A stretch of 64,000 bases of DNA from Streptomyces sp. CA-210063 (GTDB taxonomy: Bacteria; Actinomycetota; Actinomycetes; Streptomycetales; Streptomycetaceae), in contig NZ_CP102512.1 of assembly GCF_024612015.1 (NCBI RefSeq), forward strand, positions 2,170,001 to 2,234,000, in the 5' to 3' direction. Each line of letters opens with the position of its first letter. Within the stretch, counting starts at the first letter, position 1. Shown here piece after piece: positions 33,456-41,841 of the stretch. The translations under genes and the position numbers were made by a program. The notes below the pieces were generated by a model, which saw nothing but the letters and a program-made list of their open reading frames with translations, ran no database searches and was not told the origin of the DNA.

Positions 33456-34736
33456 ATGAGCGGGGACGTGGATCAGGACGCGGTGCTGCGGGCGCGGAAC
33501 GTGCTGCTGGGTTCCGGCAGACCGACGCGGCGGGACGAGGTCGAGGCGTGCCGGGTGCTGGCCCGGGTGAGTCCGGCGACCTATCTGCCCCGGCTGTCGC
33601 GGGCCCTGGTCGCCCTCGGCTACGGCGACGTGTTCGACGAACTGCCCAAGGCGCGGCTGGCGTTGTTCGAGGAGGCGGCGGAGGCCGCGTACGCGCTGGA
33701 CGGATCCGATCCGATGCGTACGAAGGTGCTGCTCAAGGCTCTCGACCCCCTTCAGCACCACTTGTTCGTGCTCGGTCGGCGTCCTGAGGGGCTGGCGCTG
33801 CGCGAGGAGATGGCGGATCTCGCGCGCGGCGCGCTGGAAGACGGTTCGGGCGGCCCGGCCTGGTCGACGCTGGAGCTGTGGGCGCGGGCCCTGGCCGAGG
33901 AGGGCCGGCACCGCGAGGCGGCCGAGATCCACGAGGAGGTCGTCCGGCACGCCCGGCCGTACAGAACCCAGGGCGGGGGCGCCGCCTGGGCCGTCCTGGA
34001 ATGGATGGCCGAGGCCGAGGCGGCCGGGCTGCGGGAGACGGCCCTGGCGGCCGCCAGGGAACTGGTCGAGATGGAGCGGAGCGACCTCGCCCCCCGGGGG
34101 ACGACCCGGTCGCTGTTGCTCTTCGCCCTGCTCCGGCTCGCGGAACTGCTGGACGGGTACGGGGAGTCCGAGGCCGCCTCCGCCGCGTTCGACGAGGTCG
34201 CAGAGCTGCTGGCCGGGGCGGCCGCGAGCGGCGACATCAGCCCCGGCGCCTATCTGTACCCGTACTGGGCGGTCCTGTTCGGACTGTCCGGCCCTGACCG
34301 GGAGCCGCCGACGCCCGGCTCTTCGGCCCCTTCCCCGGCCCCGGCCCCGGCATTCGGCGCGGAGGCCGGGAGGTGGACCCCCGATGTCCGGGAGCGCTAC
34401 TTCGCCGGACTGCCCGCGCCGAGCACCGCCGTGGACGCGCGGGCCACGGACGCGGAACTGGCCGGGCAAGTCCTGACGCACCGCCGGCTGACGGTCCGCT
34501 CCGCGCTGCACGCCGTGCACCGGCGCGGCTACCTCTTCCTGGAGCCCGTGCTGCCGCTCTTCGACGAGGGCGTGGCACTGGCCCGCAGACTGTACGCCCT
34601 GGATCCGGCGGTCGGCGGCGCATCGCTCGCCCGGGCCCTGTTCGACCGGGCGAGCGCTCTGACCGCGGGTCAGCGGTTCACCGAGGCGCACCCCGACTTC
34701 CAGGAGGCTCTGGTCCTGCGTGCCGCTCAGCGCTGA
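33456..34736 (+). CDS. TPR-like helical repeat protein of unknown function
   Basis: A 426-residue soluble protein made mostly of Ala/Leu/Glu-rich helical pairs that resemble degenerate tetratricopeptide repeats (WSTLELWARALAEEGRHREAAEIHEEVV, WAVLEWMAEAEAAGLRETALAAARELV, LLLFALLRLAELLDGYGESEAASAAFDEV). A Pro/Ala/Ser-rich linker (about residues 285-305) divides it from a second helical part. The 3' end overlaps the convergent solute-binding protein gene by 10 bp. No enzymatic motif; probably a protein-interaction scaffold. Confidence 0.7.
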   Translation: MSGDVDQDAVLRARNVLLGSGRPTRRDEVEACRVLARVSPATYLPRLSRALVALGYGDVFDELPKARLALFEEAAEAAYALDGSDPMRTKVLLKALDPLQHHLFVLGRRPEGLALREEMADLARGALEDGSGGPAWSTLELWARALAEEGRHREAAEIHEEVVRHARPYRTQGGGAAWAVLEWMAEAEAAGLRETALAAARELVEMERSDLAPRGTTRSLLLFALLRLAELLDGYGESEAASAAFDEVAELLAGAAASGDISPGAYLYPYWAVLFGLSGPDREPPTPGSSAPSPAPAPAFGAEAGRWTPDVRERYFAGLPAPSTAVDARATDAELAGQVLTHRRLTVRSALHAVHRRGYLFLEPVLPLFDEGVALARRLYALDPAVGGASLARALFDRASALTAGQRFTEAHPDFQEALVLRAAQR

Positions 34737-36010
34737 TAGCGGGCCAGCACCAGGTTGCCGTCCTTCTCCAGCCGTTCCCGCAGCTCGTCGAGGTCGATCG
34801 CGCCGCTGTAGTACTCCTGGAACGCGGGGGTCGCGACCTTGTCCTTCCATTCCGGGTAGCCGCGGACGGACTGGGCGGGGGCGGAGCGGAGGTGTGCGGC
34901 GAGGGCGGTGCCGGTGGCCCAGTCGTACTCGGTCGTGCGCAGGGCGGGGTCCTTCAGGGCCTCGGTGCCGGTCGGGAGCATCCAGTCGCCGAGGGCGAGG
35001 CGGACCATGTTCTCGGGGCGCAGGAGGAAGTCGATGAACTCGGCGGCCTCCTTCTTGTGGGGGCTGTCCTCGGCGACGGAGAGGGTCTGCGGGCTGACGC
35101 CCTGGGTGAGGCCGTCGGCGCCCGCCGGGGCGGGCAGCACCTGCCAGTCGAAGCCCTCGGGTGCCTGCTGGACGATCTGCTGACGGTAGGAGAAGCCGAG
35201 CGGGACCATCGCGTACCTGCCGCCGAAGAAGCCGGGCAGCGTGTCGGAGCCGCCCATGCCGAGCGTGGTGCCCGACGCGCTCTCGTCGGTGTTCACCTCG
35301 TCGTGCACGGTCTTCGGTACGACCGCGTCGGCCGCCTCGAAGCGGACCTCGACCCTGCCGTCCTCGTCCCGGTGGAACAGCTGTCCGCCCGCCGACAGCG
35401 ACAGGTTGAGCGTGGCCGACACCGGCTCCTTCAACGGCCAGGCGACGCCGTACTTCCCGTCGCCGCTCAGCTCCTCGGCGGCTTCGCGGAACTCCTCCCA
35501 GGTCCATGGGTCCTCGGGGGTCGGAATGCGCACGCCCGACTCGCGGAGCCACGTGGCGTTGGCGATCAGGACCCTCGGCTCCTGGAGGAACGGCACCCCG
35601 TAGATACCGTCCCCGAAGGTCGTCGTCTCCCAACTGTGCCGCGGGATGTCCGACGTGAGCCGCTCGGGCAGCAGCTCACGCAGATCGGCGAGGTAGCCGC
35701 CGTACGCGAAGTCCGCGAGGTCGTCGGAGGCGTCATGGATGATGTCCGGCGCCTCACCGCCCTCGAAGGAGGTGAGCAGCTGGTCGTGGACGCTGTCCCA
35801 AGACCCCTGTACGTACTCGACCTCGACGTCGGGGTGGGTCGCGTTCCACTCCTTCACCAGCTCCTTGTTGGCCGCGACGGACTCCTCCTGCCAGGCCAGG
35901 GACTGGAAGCGGAGGGTGACGCGGCCGTCGGCAAAGCCGCCGTCGTCGCCGGTGCAGCCGCCGACCAGGAGGCACAGCAGCAGGGCCGTGATCAGCCATC
36001 GTGCGCGCAT
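34727..36010 (-). CDS. Sugar ABC transporter substrate-binding lipoprotein
   Basis: A 427-residue family 1 extracellular solute-binding protein. Signal peptide LITALLLCLLVGGCTGDD has a lipobox (VGGC). Family marks include FQSLAWQEESVAANKELVKEWNATHPDVEVEYVQG, APDIIHDASDDLADFAYGGYLADL, YGVPFLQEPRVLIANATWL and EAAEFIDFLLRPENMVRL. Sugar type is not predictable. Its ATG overlaps the stop of the permease gene upstream (ATGA). Third gene of a permease-permease-binding protein operon. Confidence 0.9.
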   Translation of the reverse strand: MRARWLITALLLCLLVGGCTGDDGGFADGRVTLRFQSLAWQEESVAANKELVKEWNATHPDVEVEYVQGSWDSVHDQLLTSFEGGEAPDIIHDASDDLADFAYGGYLADLRELLPERLTSDIPRHSWETTTFGDGIYGVPFLQEPRVLIANATWLRESGVRIPTPEDPWTWEEFREAAEELSGDGKYGVAWPLKEPVSATLNLSLSAGGQLFHRDEDGRVEVRFEAADAVVPKTVHDEVNTDESASGTTLGMGGSDTLPGFFGGRYAMVPLGFSYRQQIVQQAPEGFDWQVLPAPAGADGLTQGVSPQTLSVAEDSPHKKEAAEFIDFLLRPENMVRLALGDWMLPTGTEALKDPALRTTEYDWATGTALAAHLRSAPAQSVRGYPEWKDKVATPAFQEYYSGAIDLDELRERLEKDGNLVLARYQR

Positions 36011-36843
36011 CAGCTCTTCACCGCCCCGGCGAGCATGCCGCCCGTGATCCGTTTCTGGATGACCGCGAAGACGACCAGGGAGGGCAGCGTCGCGAGGAAC
36101 GCGGCGGCGGCCAGCGGGCCGAGGTCGGCCACGCCCTCCGCGCCGATGAAGTGCGTGAGCACGACCGGCAGGGTCTGTTTCTCCGGGGTCTTGAGCAGCA
36201 CGAGCGCGAAGAAGAACTCGTTCCACGCGGTGATGAACGCGAACAGCGCCGTCGCCACGATGCCCGGTGCCAGCAGCGGCGCCGTCACCGACACCAGCGT
36301 CCGCAGCTTCCCGGCCCCGTCGACCGCCGCCGCCTCCTCCAGCTCGGCGGGCACGGCCCGGACATAGCCGACCAGCATCCACAGCGCGAACGGCAGGGCC
36401 CACACCACGTACACCATGATCAGTCCGGGCACGGAGTTGATCAGCCGGAGGTTCTTCAGCACCAGGAACAGCGGGATGATCACCAGCACGAACGGGAACG
36501 CCTGGCTGACCACCACCCACCCGGTCGCCATCCGCGACAGCGTCGTGCGGTGCCGGGCCATGACGTACGCCATCGGGGTCGCGATCAGTACGGCGACGAC
36601 GGCCGCGCCGAGTGCCGCGACCAGCGAGTTGAGCGCGGCGTCCAGCAGGGGCTGTTCGTCGAAGGCCTGCCGGAAGTTGGCGAGGGTCGGGTTTTCCGGG
36701 ATCCAGGTCGGGTGGAGACTGCCCAGCTCGCGGGCGGGTTTGAAGGCGGTGGAGACCAGCCAGAGGAAGGGGAACGCGAGGAAGACGAGATACGCGAGAA
36801 GGGCCACGTACTGGCCGGTCCGTGCCGCTCCGCTGGTCCTCAT
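36010..36843 (-). CDS. Carbohydrate ABC transporter permease, MalG type
   Basis: A 277-residue permease with six helices, first YVALLAYLVFLAFPFLWLVSTAF. The EAA loop is VRAVPAELEEAAAVDGAGKLRTLVSVTAPLLAPG, with the C-terminal VFAVIQKRITGGMLAGAVKS ending typical of MalG-like proteins. ATGA overlaps on both sides couple it to the other permease and the binding protein. Confidence 0.93.
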   Translation of the reverse strand: MRTSGAARTGQYVALLAYLVFLAFPFLWLVSTAFKPARELGSLHPTWIPENPTLANFRQAFDEQPLLDAALNSLVAALGAAVVAVLIATPMAYVMARHRTTLSRMATGWVVVSQAFPFVLVIIPLFLVLKNLRLINSVPGLIMVYVVWALPFALWMLVGYVRAVPAELEEAAAVDGAGKLRTLVSVTAPLLAPGIVATALFAFITAWNEFFFALVLLKTPEKQTLPVVLTHFIGAEGVADLGPLAAAAFLATLPSLVVFAVIQKRITGGMLAGAVKS

Positions 36844-37787
36844 GCGTCACCGCCCCGCCGCAGCCGGCCGACCAGATGGAGGGCGAGGAGGACCGAGATC
36901 ACCGCGACCATCACACATCCCATCGCCGCCGCGTACCCGAACTGCCCGTAGCGGAAGGCCTCCTCGTACGCGAAGAGCATCGGCAGGCGGGTGCGGCCGC
37001 CCGGTCCGCCGTTGGTCAGGACGTAGACCAGGGCGAAGGAGTTGAAGTTCCAGATCAGGTTGAGCGCCGAGATGGCGAGGGCGATGGGTCTGATGGCGGG
37101 CCAGGTGACCGTGCGGAAGCGGCGCCAGGCGCCCGCGCCGTCCATCGCGGCGGCCTCGTGCAGTTCGCGCGGGGTGTTCTGCAGGCCGGCGAGCAGGGCG
37201 ACGGTGGTCTGGGGCATGCCCGCCCAGACGCCGACCACCATGACGGCGGGCAGGGCGGTGGCCAGTCCGCTCAGCCAGTCGCGGCCGTCGCCGAGGCCCA
37301 GGTCGCGGAGGGTCTCGTTGAGGATGCCCGCGTCCGGGTTGTAGACGAGGCGCCACATGATGCCGACGACCACCTCGGGCATGGCCCACGGGATGATCGC
37401 GAGCGCCCGCGCCAGCCAGCGCAGTCGTAACCGCTGGTTGAGGAGCAGGGCGAGGCCGAGCGCGAGCAGGAACTGCGGCACGGTCACCCCGACCGCCCAC
37501 AGCAGGCCGATCCGGAACGAGTCCCAGAACAGGGTGTCGTGCAGCAGATCCTGGAAGTTGAGCGTGCCGATCCACTGGGTGGGCTCGGTCCGGCCGGACT
37601 GCGCGTCGGTGAAGGCCAGGGCGATCCCGTACAGCAGCGGTCCGACGCTGAGCACCAGGATGGGGATCAGCGCGGGCAGCACCAGGAACCAGGCGCCGTG
37701 GTCGAGAAGGCGCCGCTCCTCGTCCTTGGCCGAGGTGCGCCGCTCGGCCGGTCGCGGGCGCTTCGGCGTCGCGGTCGCCAATGTCAT
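36840..37787 (-). CDS. Carbohydrate ABC transporter permease, MalF type
   Basis: A 315-residue permease, first gene of the importer operon. Six helices; first LVLPALIPILVLSVGPLLYGIALAF. EAA loop: LQNTPRELHEAAAMDGAGAWRRFRTVTWPAIRP. ATG at 37787 has GAAGGAG 8 nt upstream. No ATPase gene is in the operon; in Streptomyces one shared ATPase (MsiK type) energises several such importers, which I assume here. No LacI or ROK regulator is adjacent. Confidence 0.92.
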   Translation of the reverse strand: MTLATATPKRPRPAERRTSAKDEERRLLDHGAWFLVLPALIPILVLSVGPLLYGIALAFTDAQSGRTEPTQWIGTLNFQDLLHDTLFWDSFRIGLLWAVGVTVPQFLLALGLALLLNQRLRLRWLARALAIIPWAMPEVVVGIMWRLVYNPDAGILNETLRDLGLGDGRDWLSGLATALPAVMVVGVWAGMPQTTVALLAGLQNTPRELHEAAAMDGAGAWRRFRTVTWPAIRPIALAISALNLIWNFNSFALVYVLTNGGPGGRTRLPMLFAYEEAFRYGQFGYAAAMGCVMVAVISVLLALHLVGRLRRGGDA

Positions 37788-37810
37788 GCGGCCGGCTCCT
37801 TCGCATGTGC

Positions 37811-37846
37811 CTGGGCGGACTGGGCGGACTGGGCGGACTGGGCGAT
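37811..37846. repeat. 9-bp tandem repeat (CTGGGCGGA, four copies)
   Basis: Three perfect CTGGGCGGA units plus a fourth with one change (CTGGGCGAT) sit 24 bp upstream of the MalF-type start codon, inside the presumed 5' leader (gap 37788-38043). Copy number could vary between strains and alter leader length. The rest of the gap shows CTTGA-N7-TCAAG near 37914, a weak inverted repeat. Confidence 0.7.
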
Positions 37847-38043
37847 TGAGTGGGCTCGGGCGACTTGTGACGGTGTGGTCTCCCACGCGGCCTCCGTCAT
37901 GGTGCTGACGGCTTGAAGGGTCGTCAAGGCACCGCGCACATCGCCCGACCTGGACGAATGCGAGACTGACCGTTGTATGGCGTGAACCTGACGTCCCGCC
38001 GGGGCGTCGGTCGTACGGACCCGGTCGGATGCGGAGGCGAAGG

Positions 38044-38907
38044 ATGGACGAGGCACGGGCGCGGGACGTACTGGTCGCGGCCGGTGTGCTGCCCGGTGCG
38101 GCCGGGGAGGCGCGACTGCTCGCCCTGGGGGAGAACGCGGTGTTCGCCGCCGATGACCTGGTCGTCAAGGTGGGCCGCGACGCCGAACTCCTCGACCGGG
38201 CCCGCCGCGAACTGGCCGTCGCGGTCTGGCTCGCCGAGGCGGGCGTCCCCGCCGTGCGGGCCGCCGAGTCCGAGGCCCTGCTCGTGGAGGGGCACCCGGT
38301 GACCGTGTGGCACCGGCTGCCCGACCCCGTATGCCCGGCGGGCCCCCGCGATTTGGCCGAACTCCTTCGACTGGTCCACGCCCTCCCCACCCCTCCTTTG
38401 GCACTGCCCCGCCGTGAACTGCTGGGCGGCGTGGAGCGCTGGCTGCGCCTGGCCGGCGACGCGATCGACCCGGCGGACGCGGCCTACCTCCGCGAACGGC
38501 GCGACGGCTTCGCGGCAGCCGCGACCGCCCTCACCCCCCACCTGCCGCCGGGGCCGATCCACGGCGACGCCCTCCCCCGCAACGTCCATGTCGGCCCGGA
38601 CGGCCCCGTCCTCGTCGACCTGGAGACCTTCTCCGGCGACCTCCGCGAACACGACCTCGTGGTCATGGCCCTCTCCCACGACCGTTACGGCCTGCCGGCC
38701 GAGGACTATGACGCCTTCACGGCCACGTACGGCTGGGACGTACGCGCATGGGAGGGCTGCTCGGTGCTGCGCGGTGCCCGCGAGACGGCGAGCTGCGCGT
38801 GGGTCGCCCAGCACGCCCCGACCAACCCCAAGGCACTGGCCGAGTTCGAACGCCGCGTCGCCTCGCTGCGCGACGGGGACGAGACGGTCCGCTGGTATCC
38901 CTTCTGA
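38044..38907 (+). CDS. Aminoglycoside phosphotransferase (APH) family protein
   Basis: A 287-residue kinase-fold protein. Start ATG 38044 follows GGAGGCGAAGG. The ATP-site Lys lies in DDLVVKVGRDAE; the catalytic loop is IHGDALPRNVHV and the metal Asp is in VLVDLETF. All catalytic residues are present, so it is likely an active small-molecule kinase. Resistance function is not implied: the family also includes choline, homoserine and sugar kinases. Confidence 0.85.
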   Translation: MDEARARDVLVAAGVLPGAAGEARLLALGENAVFAADDLVVKVGRDAELLDRARRELAVAVWLAEAGVPAVRAAESEALLVEGHPVTVWHRLPDPVCPAGPRDLAELLRLVHALPTPPLALPRRELLGGVERWLRLAGDAIDPADAAYLRERRDGFAAAATALTPHLPPGPIHGDALPRNVHVGPDGPVLVDLETFSGDLREHDLVVMALSHDRYGLPAEDYDAFTATYGWDVRAWEGCSVLRGARETASCAWVAQHAPTNPKALAEFERRVASLRDGDETVRWYPF

Positions 38908-38916
38908 GCGGGGAGA

Positions 38917-39396
38917 TCAGGTCAGGACGAGGACCACTTCGTCGATCTCACCGGCGCGGGCCCGGGCGAAACCTCGCTCGTGGCCGGCGATGACGAAACC
39001 GCACTTCTCCAGCACGCGGATCGAGCCCGTGTTGTCGGCCGCCGCGTAGGCGTGCAGGGGCCGGGAGCCGTCGAGGCCGATCAGGGCGGTGAGCGCCGCC
39101 GTGGCCACGCCACGGCCCCAGTACGCCCGGTCGATCCAGTAGGTGACCTCACGTTCGTCCGACGGCCCGTACACCGAGACATGGCCGACCACCTCGTCGT
39201 CGGCGAGCACGGTGCGCATCAGGACGTCCGGGTGGGCGCGGATCTTCGCCCAGTGGCTGTCGAAGAGCCCCCGGTCGTAGTGGTACTCCCCGGTGAAAGC
39301 GGCAATCTGCTGTGCCTCGAGGTCGGACGCGTGCTTCCAGAAGACGGGCAGGTCGCTGTCACGCATTTCGCGGAGGGAGATCGGGGCGGTGGTCAT
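38917..39396 (-). CDS. GNAT family N-acetyltransferase (RimJ/RimL-like)
   Basis: A 159-residue acetyltransferase. LREMRDSDLPVFWKHASDLEA opens the fold; acetyl-CoA is bound by WIDRAYWGRGVATAAL; the last helix and strand are NTGSIRVLEKCGFVIAGHERGF, as in RimJ/RimL-like proteins that acetylate N-termini or small amines. Its start overlaps the stop of the exonuclease gene (ATGA), so both are made from one mRNA. Confidence 0.88.
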   Translation of the reverse strand: MTTAPISLREMRDSDLPVFWKHASDLEAQQIAAFTGEYHYDRGLFDSHWAKIRAHPDVLMRTVLADDEVVGHVSVYGPSDEREVTYWIDRAYWGRGVATAALTALIGLDGSRPLHAYAAADNTGSIRVLEKCGFVIAGHERGFARARAGEIDEVVLVLT

Positions 39397-40115
39397 ACCG
39401 TTTCCTCCGCCGACTCACGCAGGGGCCAGGTCGCGTCCACGACGGCTTCCGGGTTGCCCTTGCGGCGGAGGAAGGCCTGGAAGTCGGTGGCCCACTCGGC
39501 GTACCAGTCGATCTGGCGGCGGTGGAGCTCGGCCGGGCCGAGGGCGGCGACCTTCGGGTGGCGCTGGGCTATCGCGCGGGCGAGGCGGGCGGCGGCGAGG
39601 GCGTCGGCGGACGCGTCATGGGCGGCGTCCAGCGGGACGCCGTACTCGGCGCAGACCGCTTCGAGGTTGCGCTTGCCGCGGCGGTAGCGGTCGACGGAGC
39701 GGTCGATCGTGTACGGGTCGATGACCGGCGCCGGGTCGAGGCCTCCGAGACGGTCGCGCAGGGACGGCAGGGCGTGCCGGCGCAGCTCGGCGGCGAGCAG
39801 GGTGAGGTCGAAGGCCGCGTTGTACGCCACGACCGGGACGCCTGTCTTCCAGTAGGAGACGAGGACGTCGGCGATGGCGTCGGCGACCTGGTCGGCCGGT
39901 CTCCCCTCGGCGCTCGCGCGGGCGTTGGTGATGCCGTGCACCGCCACCGCCTCCTCCGGGATCTCCATGCCCGGATCGGCGAGCCATTCCCGGTGCCCGA
40001 CCGGCTCCCCGTCCGTGACCTCGATCACCGCGCCCGTGACGATGCGCGCCTCGCGCGGGTCCGTCCCGGTGGTCTCCAGGTCGAAGCCGATCAGCAGCTG
40101 CCGGTGCCAACCCAT
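39393..40115 (-). CDS. DnaQ-like 3'-5' exonuclease
   Basis: A 240-residue DEDDh exonuclease. Exo I is IGFDLETTGTDPREARIV, Exo II VVAYNAAFDLTLLAAEL, Exo III AAHDASADALAAARLA with the fifth residue His. It resembles the proofreading epsilon subunit but stands alone, so it may act in repair or RNA turnover. ATG at 40115 begins MGWHRQLLIGFD; upstream codons give no family similarity. Confidence 0.9.
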   Translation of the reverse strand: MGWHRQLLIGFDLETTGTDPREARIVTGAVIEVTDGEPVGHREWLADPGMEIPEEAVAVHGITNARASAEGRPADQVADAIADVLVSYWKTGVPVVAYNAAFDLTLLAAELRRHALPSLRDRLGGLDPAPVIDPYTIDRSVDRYRRGKRNLEAVCAEYGVPLDAAHDASADALAAARLARAIAQRHPKVAALGPAELHRRQIDWYAEWATDFQAFLRRKGNPEAVVDATWPLRESAEETV

Positions 40116-40265
40116 GCTGGCCCCCCTTCTTGGTGGTGCTTTCCCCCAGTGACCACCACCATCGCATGGGCCACTGACAATCCGAGGACCGCATTCCGCT
40201 TGGCACCGCGCCACCGGGCCACGGCGGGGGTCACAGCTCGGCTCACAGCCCGGCTCACGCGCGGC

Positions 40266-41513
40266 TCACGACACCGGCCGCGAGTCCGCCCAGGCCACCT
40301 CGAACTCCTCGCGGTATGTATCGAAAAGACCGACTTCGCCGTTCTCGTTCGCCTTGAGGACGCGGTTGCCGCCGCGCAGTACGAGCACCGGCGCCTCCAT
40401 GCCCCGGGTGCGCCGCAGATAGGTCTGGATGACGGCGACGCCGTCCGAGCCGTCGCCGTCCACGAGGTAGGCGGTGAAGCGGGGCGTCTCGTCGTAGACC
40501 TGGATCTCGAAGGCGCCGGGGTCGCGCAGCTTGGAGCGGACCCGGCGCATATGGAGGATGTTCATCTCCACGGCACGGCTCAACTCGCCCCTCTTTATGC
40601 CCAGTTCGCGCTCGCGCCGCTTGACCGCGCTGGACGCGGGGTTGAGGAAGAGCAGCCGTACCCGGCATCCCGACTCGGCGAGCCGCACCAGCCGCCGCCC
40701 GGAGAAGTTCTGCACGAGGAGGTTCAGGCCTATGCCGATGGCGTCGAGGCGGCGGGCGCCGCCGAAGAGGTCCTCGGCGGGGAACTGCCGCAGCAGCCGT
40801 ACCCGGTCGGGATGGACGCCGACGACGTCCGCGTACCGGTCGCCGACCAGGTCCTCGACCGCGTCGACGGGCAGCCGGCGCGCGGAGGGGACGTCGCTGC
40901 CCGCGCCGAGGATCTCCAGCAGCTTCGCCGAGGCGCGCTCGGCCTGGGCGAGGACGGCCTCGGAGAGGGCCCGGTTGCGGGAGACGACGTTCCGGGTGAC
41001 CTCCAGCTCGTCGAGGGCCAGTTCCACGTCGCGCCGCTCGTCGACGTACGGCTCGAAGCAGGGCCAGTGCTGCACCATCAGCTCGCGCAGCTGGGGCAGG
41101 GTGAGGAAGCTGAGCACATTGTCGTCGGCGGGGTCGAGGAGATAGCCCTTGCGGCGGCTGACCTCGCGGACCGCGACGGCTCGCTGGACCCACTCCTGTC
41201 CGGCGGGTCCGGCGGCGGCGACCACCCAGTCGTCGCCGTGGACGGGCTCGTAGATGGGCCGCAGCACGGCGGCCACCACCGCCCGCAGCCGCTGTTCGAC
41301 GAGGTTCAGCCAGATGTAGGCGCGGCCGGCCCGCTGGGCGCGCGTGCGCACTTCGAGCCAGGCGTCGGCGTTCCAGTCCAGTTCCGGGCCGATGGATCCC
41401 CTCTCCATCGGCCGTGCCAGGGACACCGCGCCGGGTGGGACATCTGTGGAGTTCCCCTCGTGACCCGCGTCGCCCGCGTCACCAGGAGGCAGCTCCAGCC
41501 CTCCCGAGCCCAC
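40266..41513 (-). CDS. SAV2148-family HEPN domain protein
   Basis: A roughly 415-residue protein that I recognise as the actinobacterial SAV2148 family, very highly conserved in Streptomyces (RAGRAYIWLNLVEQRLRAVV, LLDPADDNVLSFLTLPQLRE, IGIGLNLLVQNFSGRRLVRLAES, RFTAYLVDGDGSDGVAVIQ). The N-terminal helical region is the HEPN-like part; the second half has a phospholipase D/nucleotidyltransferase-like appearance (CRVRLLFLNPASSAVKRRERELG). HEPN domains are often RNases or partners of nucleotidyltransferases. Start: GTG 41513 preferred by family length; a TTG at 41555 is in frame. Function unknown. Confidence 0.8.
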   Translation of the reverse strand: MGSGGLELPPGDAGDAGHEGNSTDVPPGAVSLARPMERGSIGPELDWNADAWLEVRTRAQRAGRAYIWLNLVEQRLRAVVAAVLRPIYEPVHGDDWVVAAAGPAGQEWVQRAVAVREVSRRKGYLLDPADDNVLSFLTLPQLRELMVQHWPCFEPYVDERRDVELALDELEVTRNVVSRNRALSEAVLAQAERASAKLLEILGAGSDVPSARRLPVDAVEDLVGDRYADVVGVHPDRVRLLRQFPAEDLFGGARRLDAIGIGLNLLVQNFSGRRLVRLAESGCRVRLLFLNPASSAVKRRERELGIKRGELSRAVEMNILHMRRVRSKLRDPGAFEIQVYDETPRFTAYLVDGDGSDGVAVIQTYLRRTRGMEAPVLVLRGGNRVLKANENGEVGLFDTYREEFEVAWADSRPVS

Positions 41514-41781
41514 CCACGCACCGCCTTCCGCTCCCCCGAGCTCACCCCTACTCAACGATCAAGGAAGGGTACTCCGGTACCGCCCGGCGATACAGCCGGA
41601 TGGACAGGTCGTTTCTCAACTACCCCACGTGACTTGGCCGTTCCGGCCTGCTACCGCTTTCGGGAGTGAGCTGTTTCATAGCGGTCAGCCGCGCCGGGAC
41701 ATCACAAGTGGACGCCGGACCGTCACGAAGTGTCGTCCACTGGGCAGAAGGCACGTATGTCATAGGTGGTTCCATCAGTTT

Positions 41782-41809
41782 GGGGGAGACTCCACCCGGA
41801 GTCGCCCCC
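41782..41809 (+). promoter_or_regulatory. Strong hairpin in the glgX leader
   Basis: GGGGG-A-GACTCC, loop ACCC, GGAGTC-G-CCCCC forms an 11-pair stem with one A/G mismatch, 33-60 bp before the glgX start. No T-run follows, so it looks like a leader structure rather than a terminator. The gap 41514-41841 otherwise holds only the divergent promoters of the HEPN gene and glgX. Confidence 0.5.
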
Positions 41810-41841
41810 AGCGGCGCGCGACAACTGGAAGAGTCGTATCC

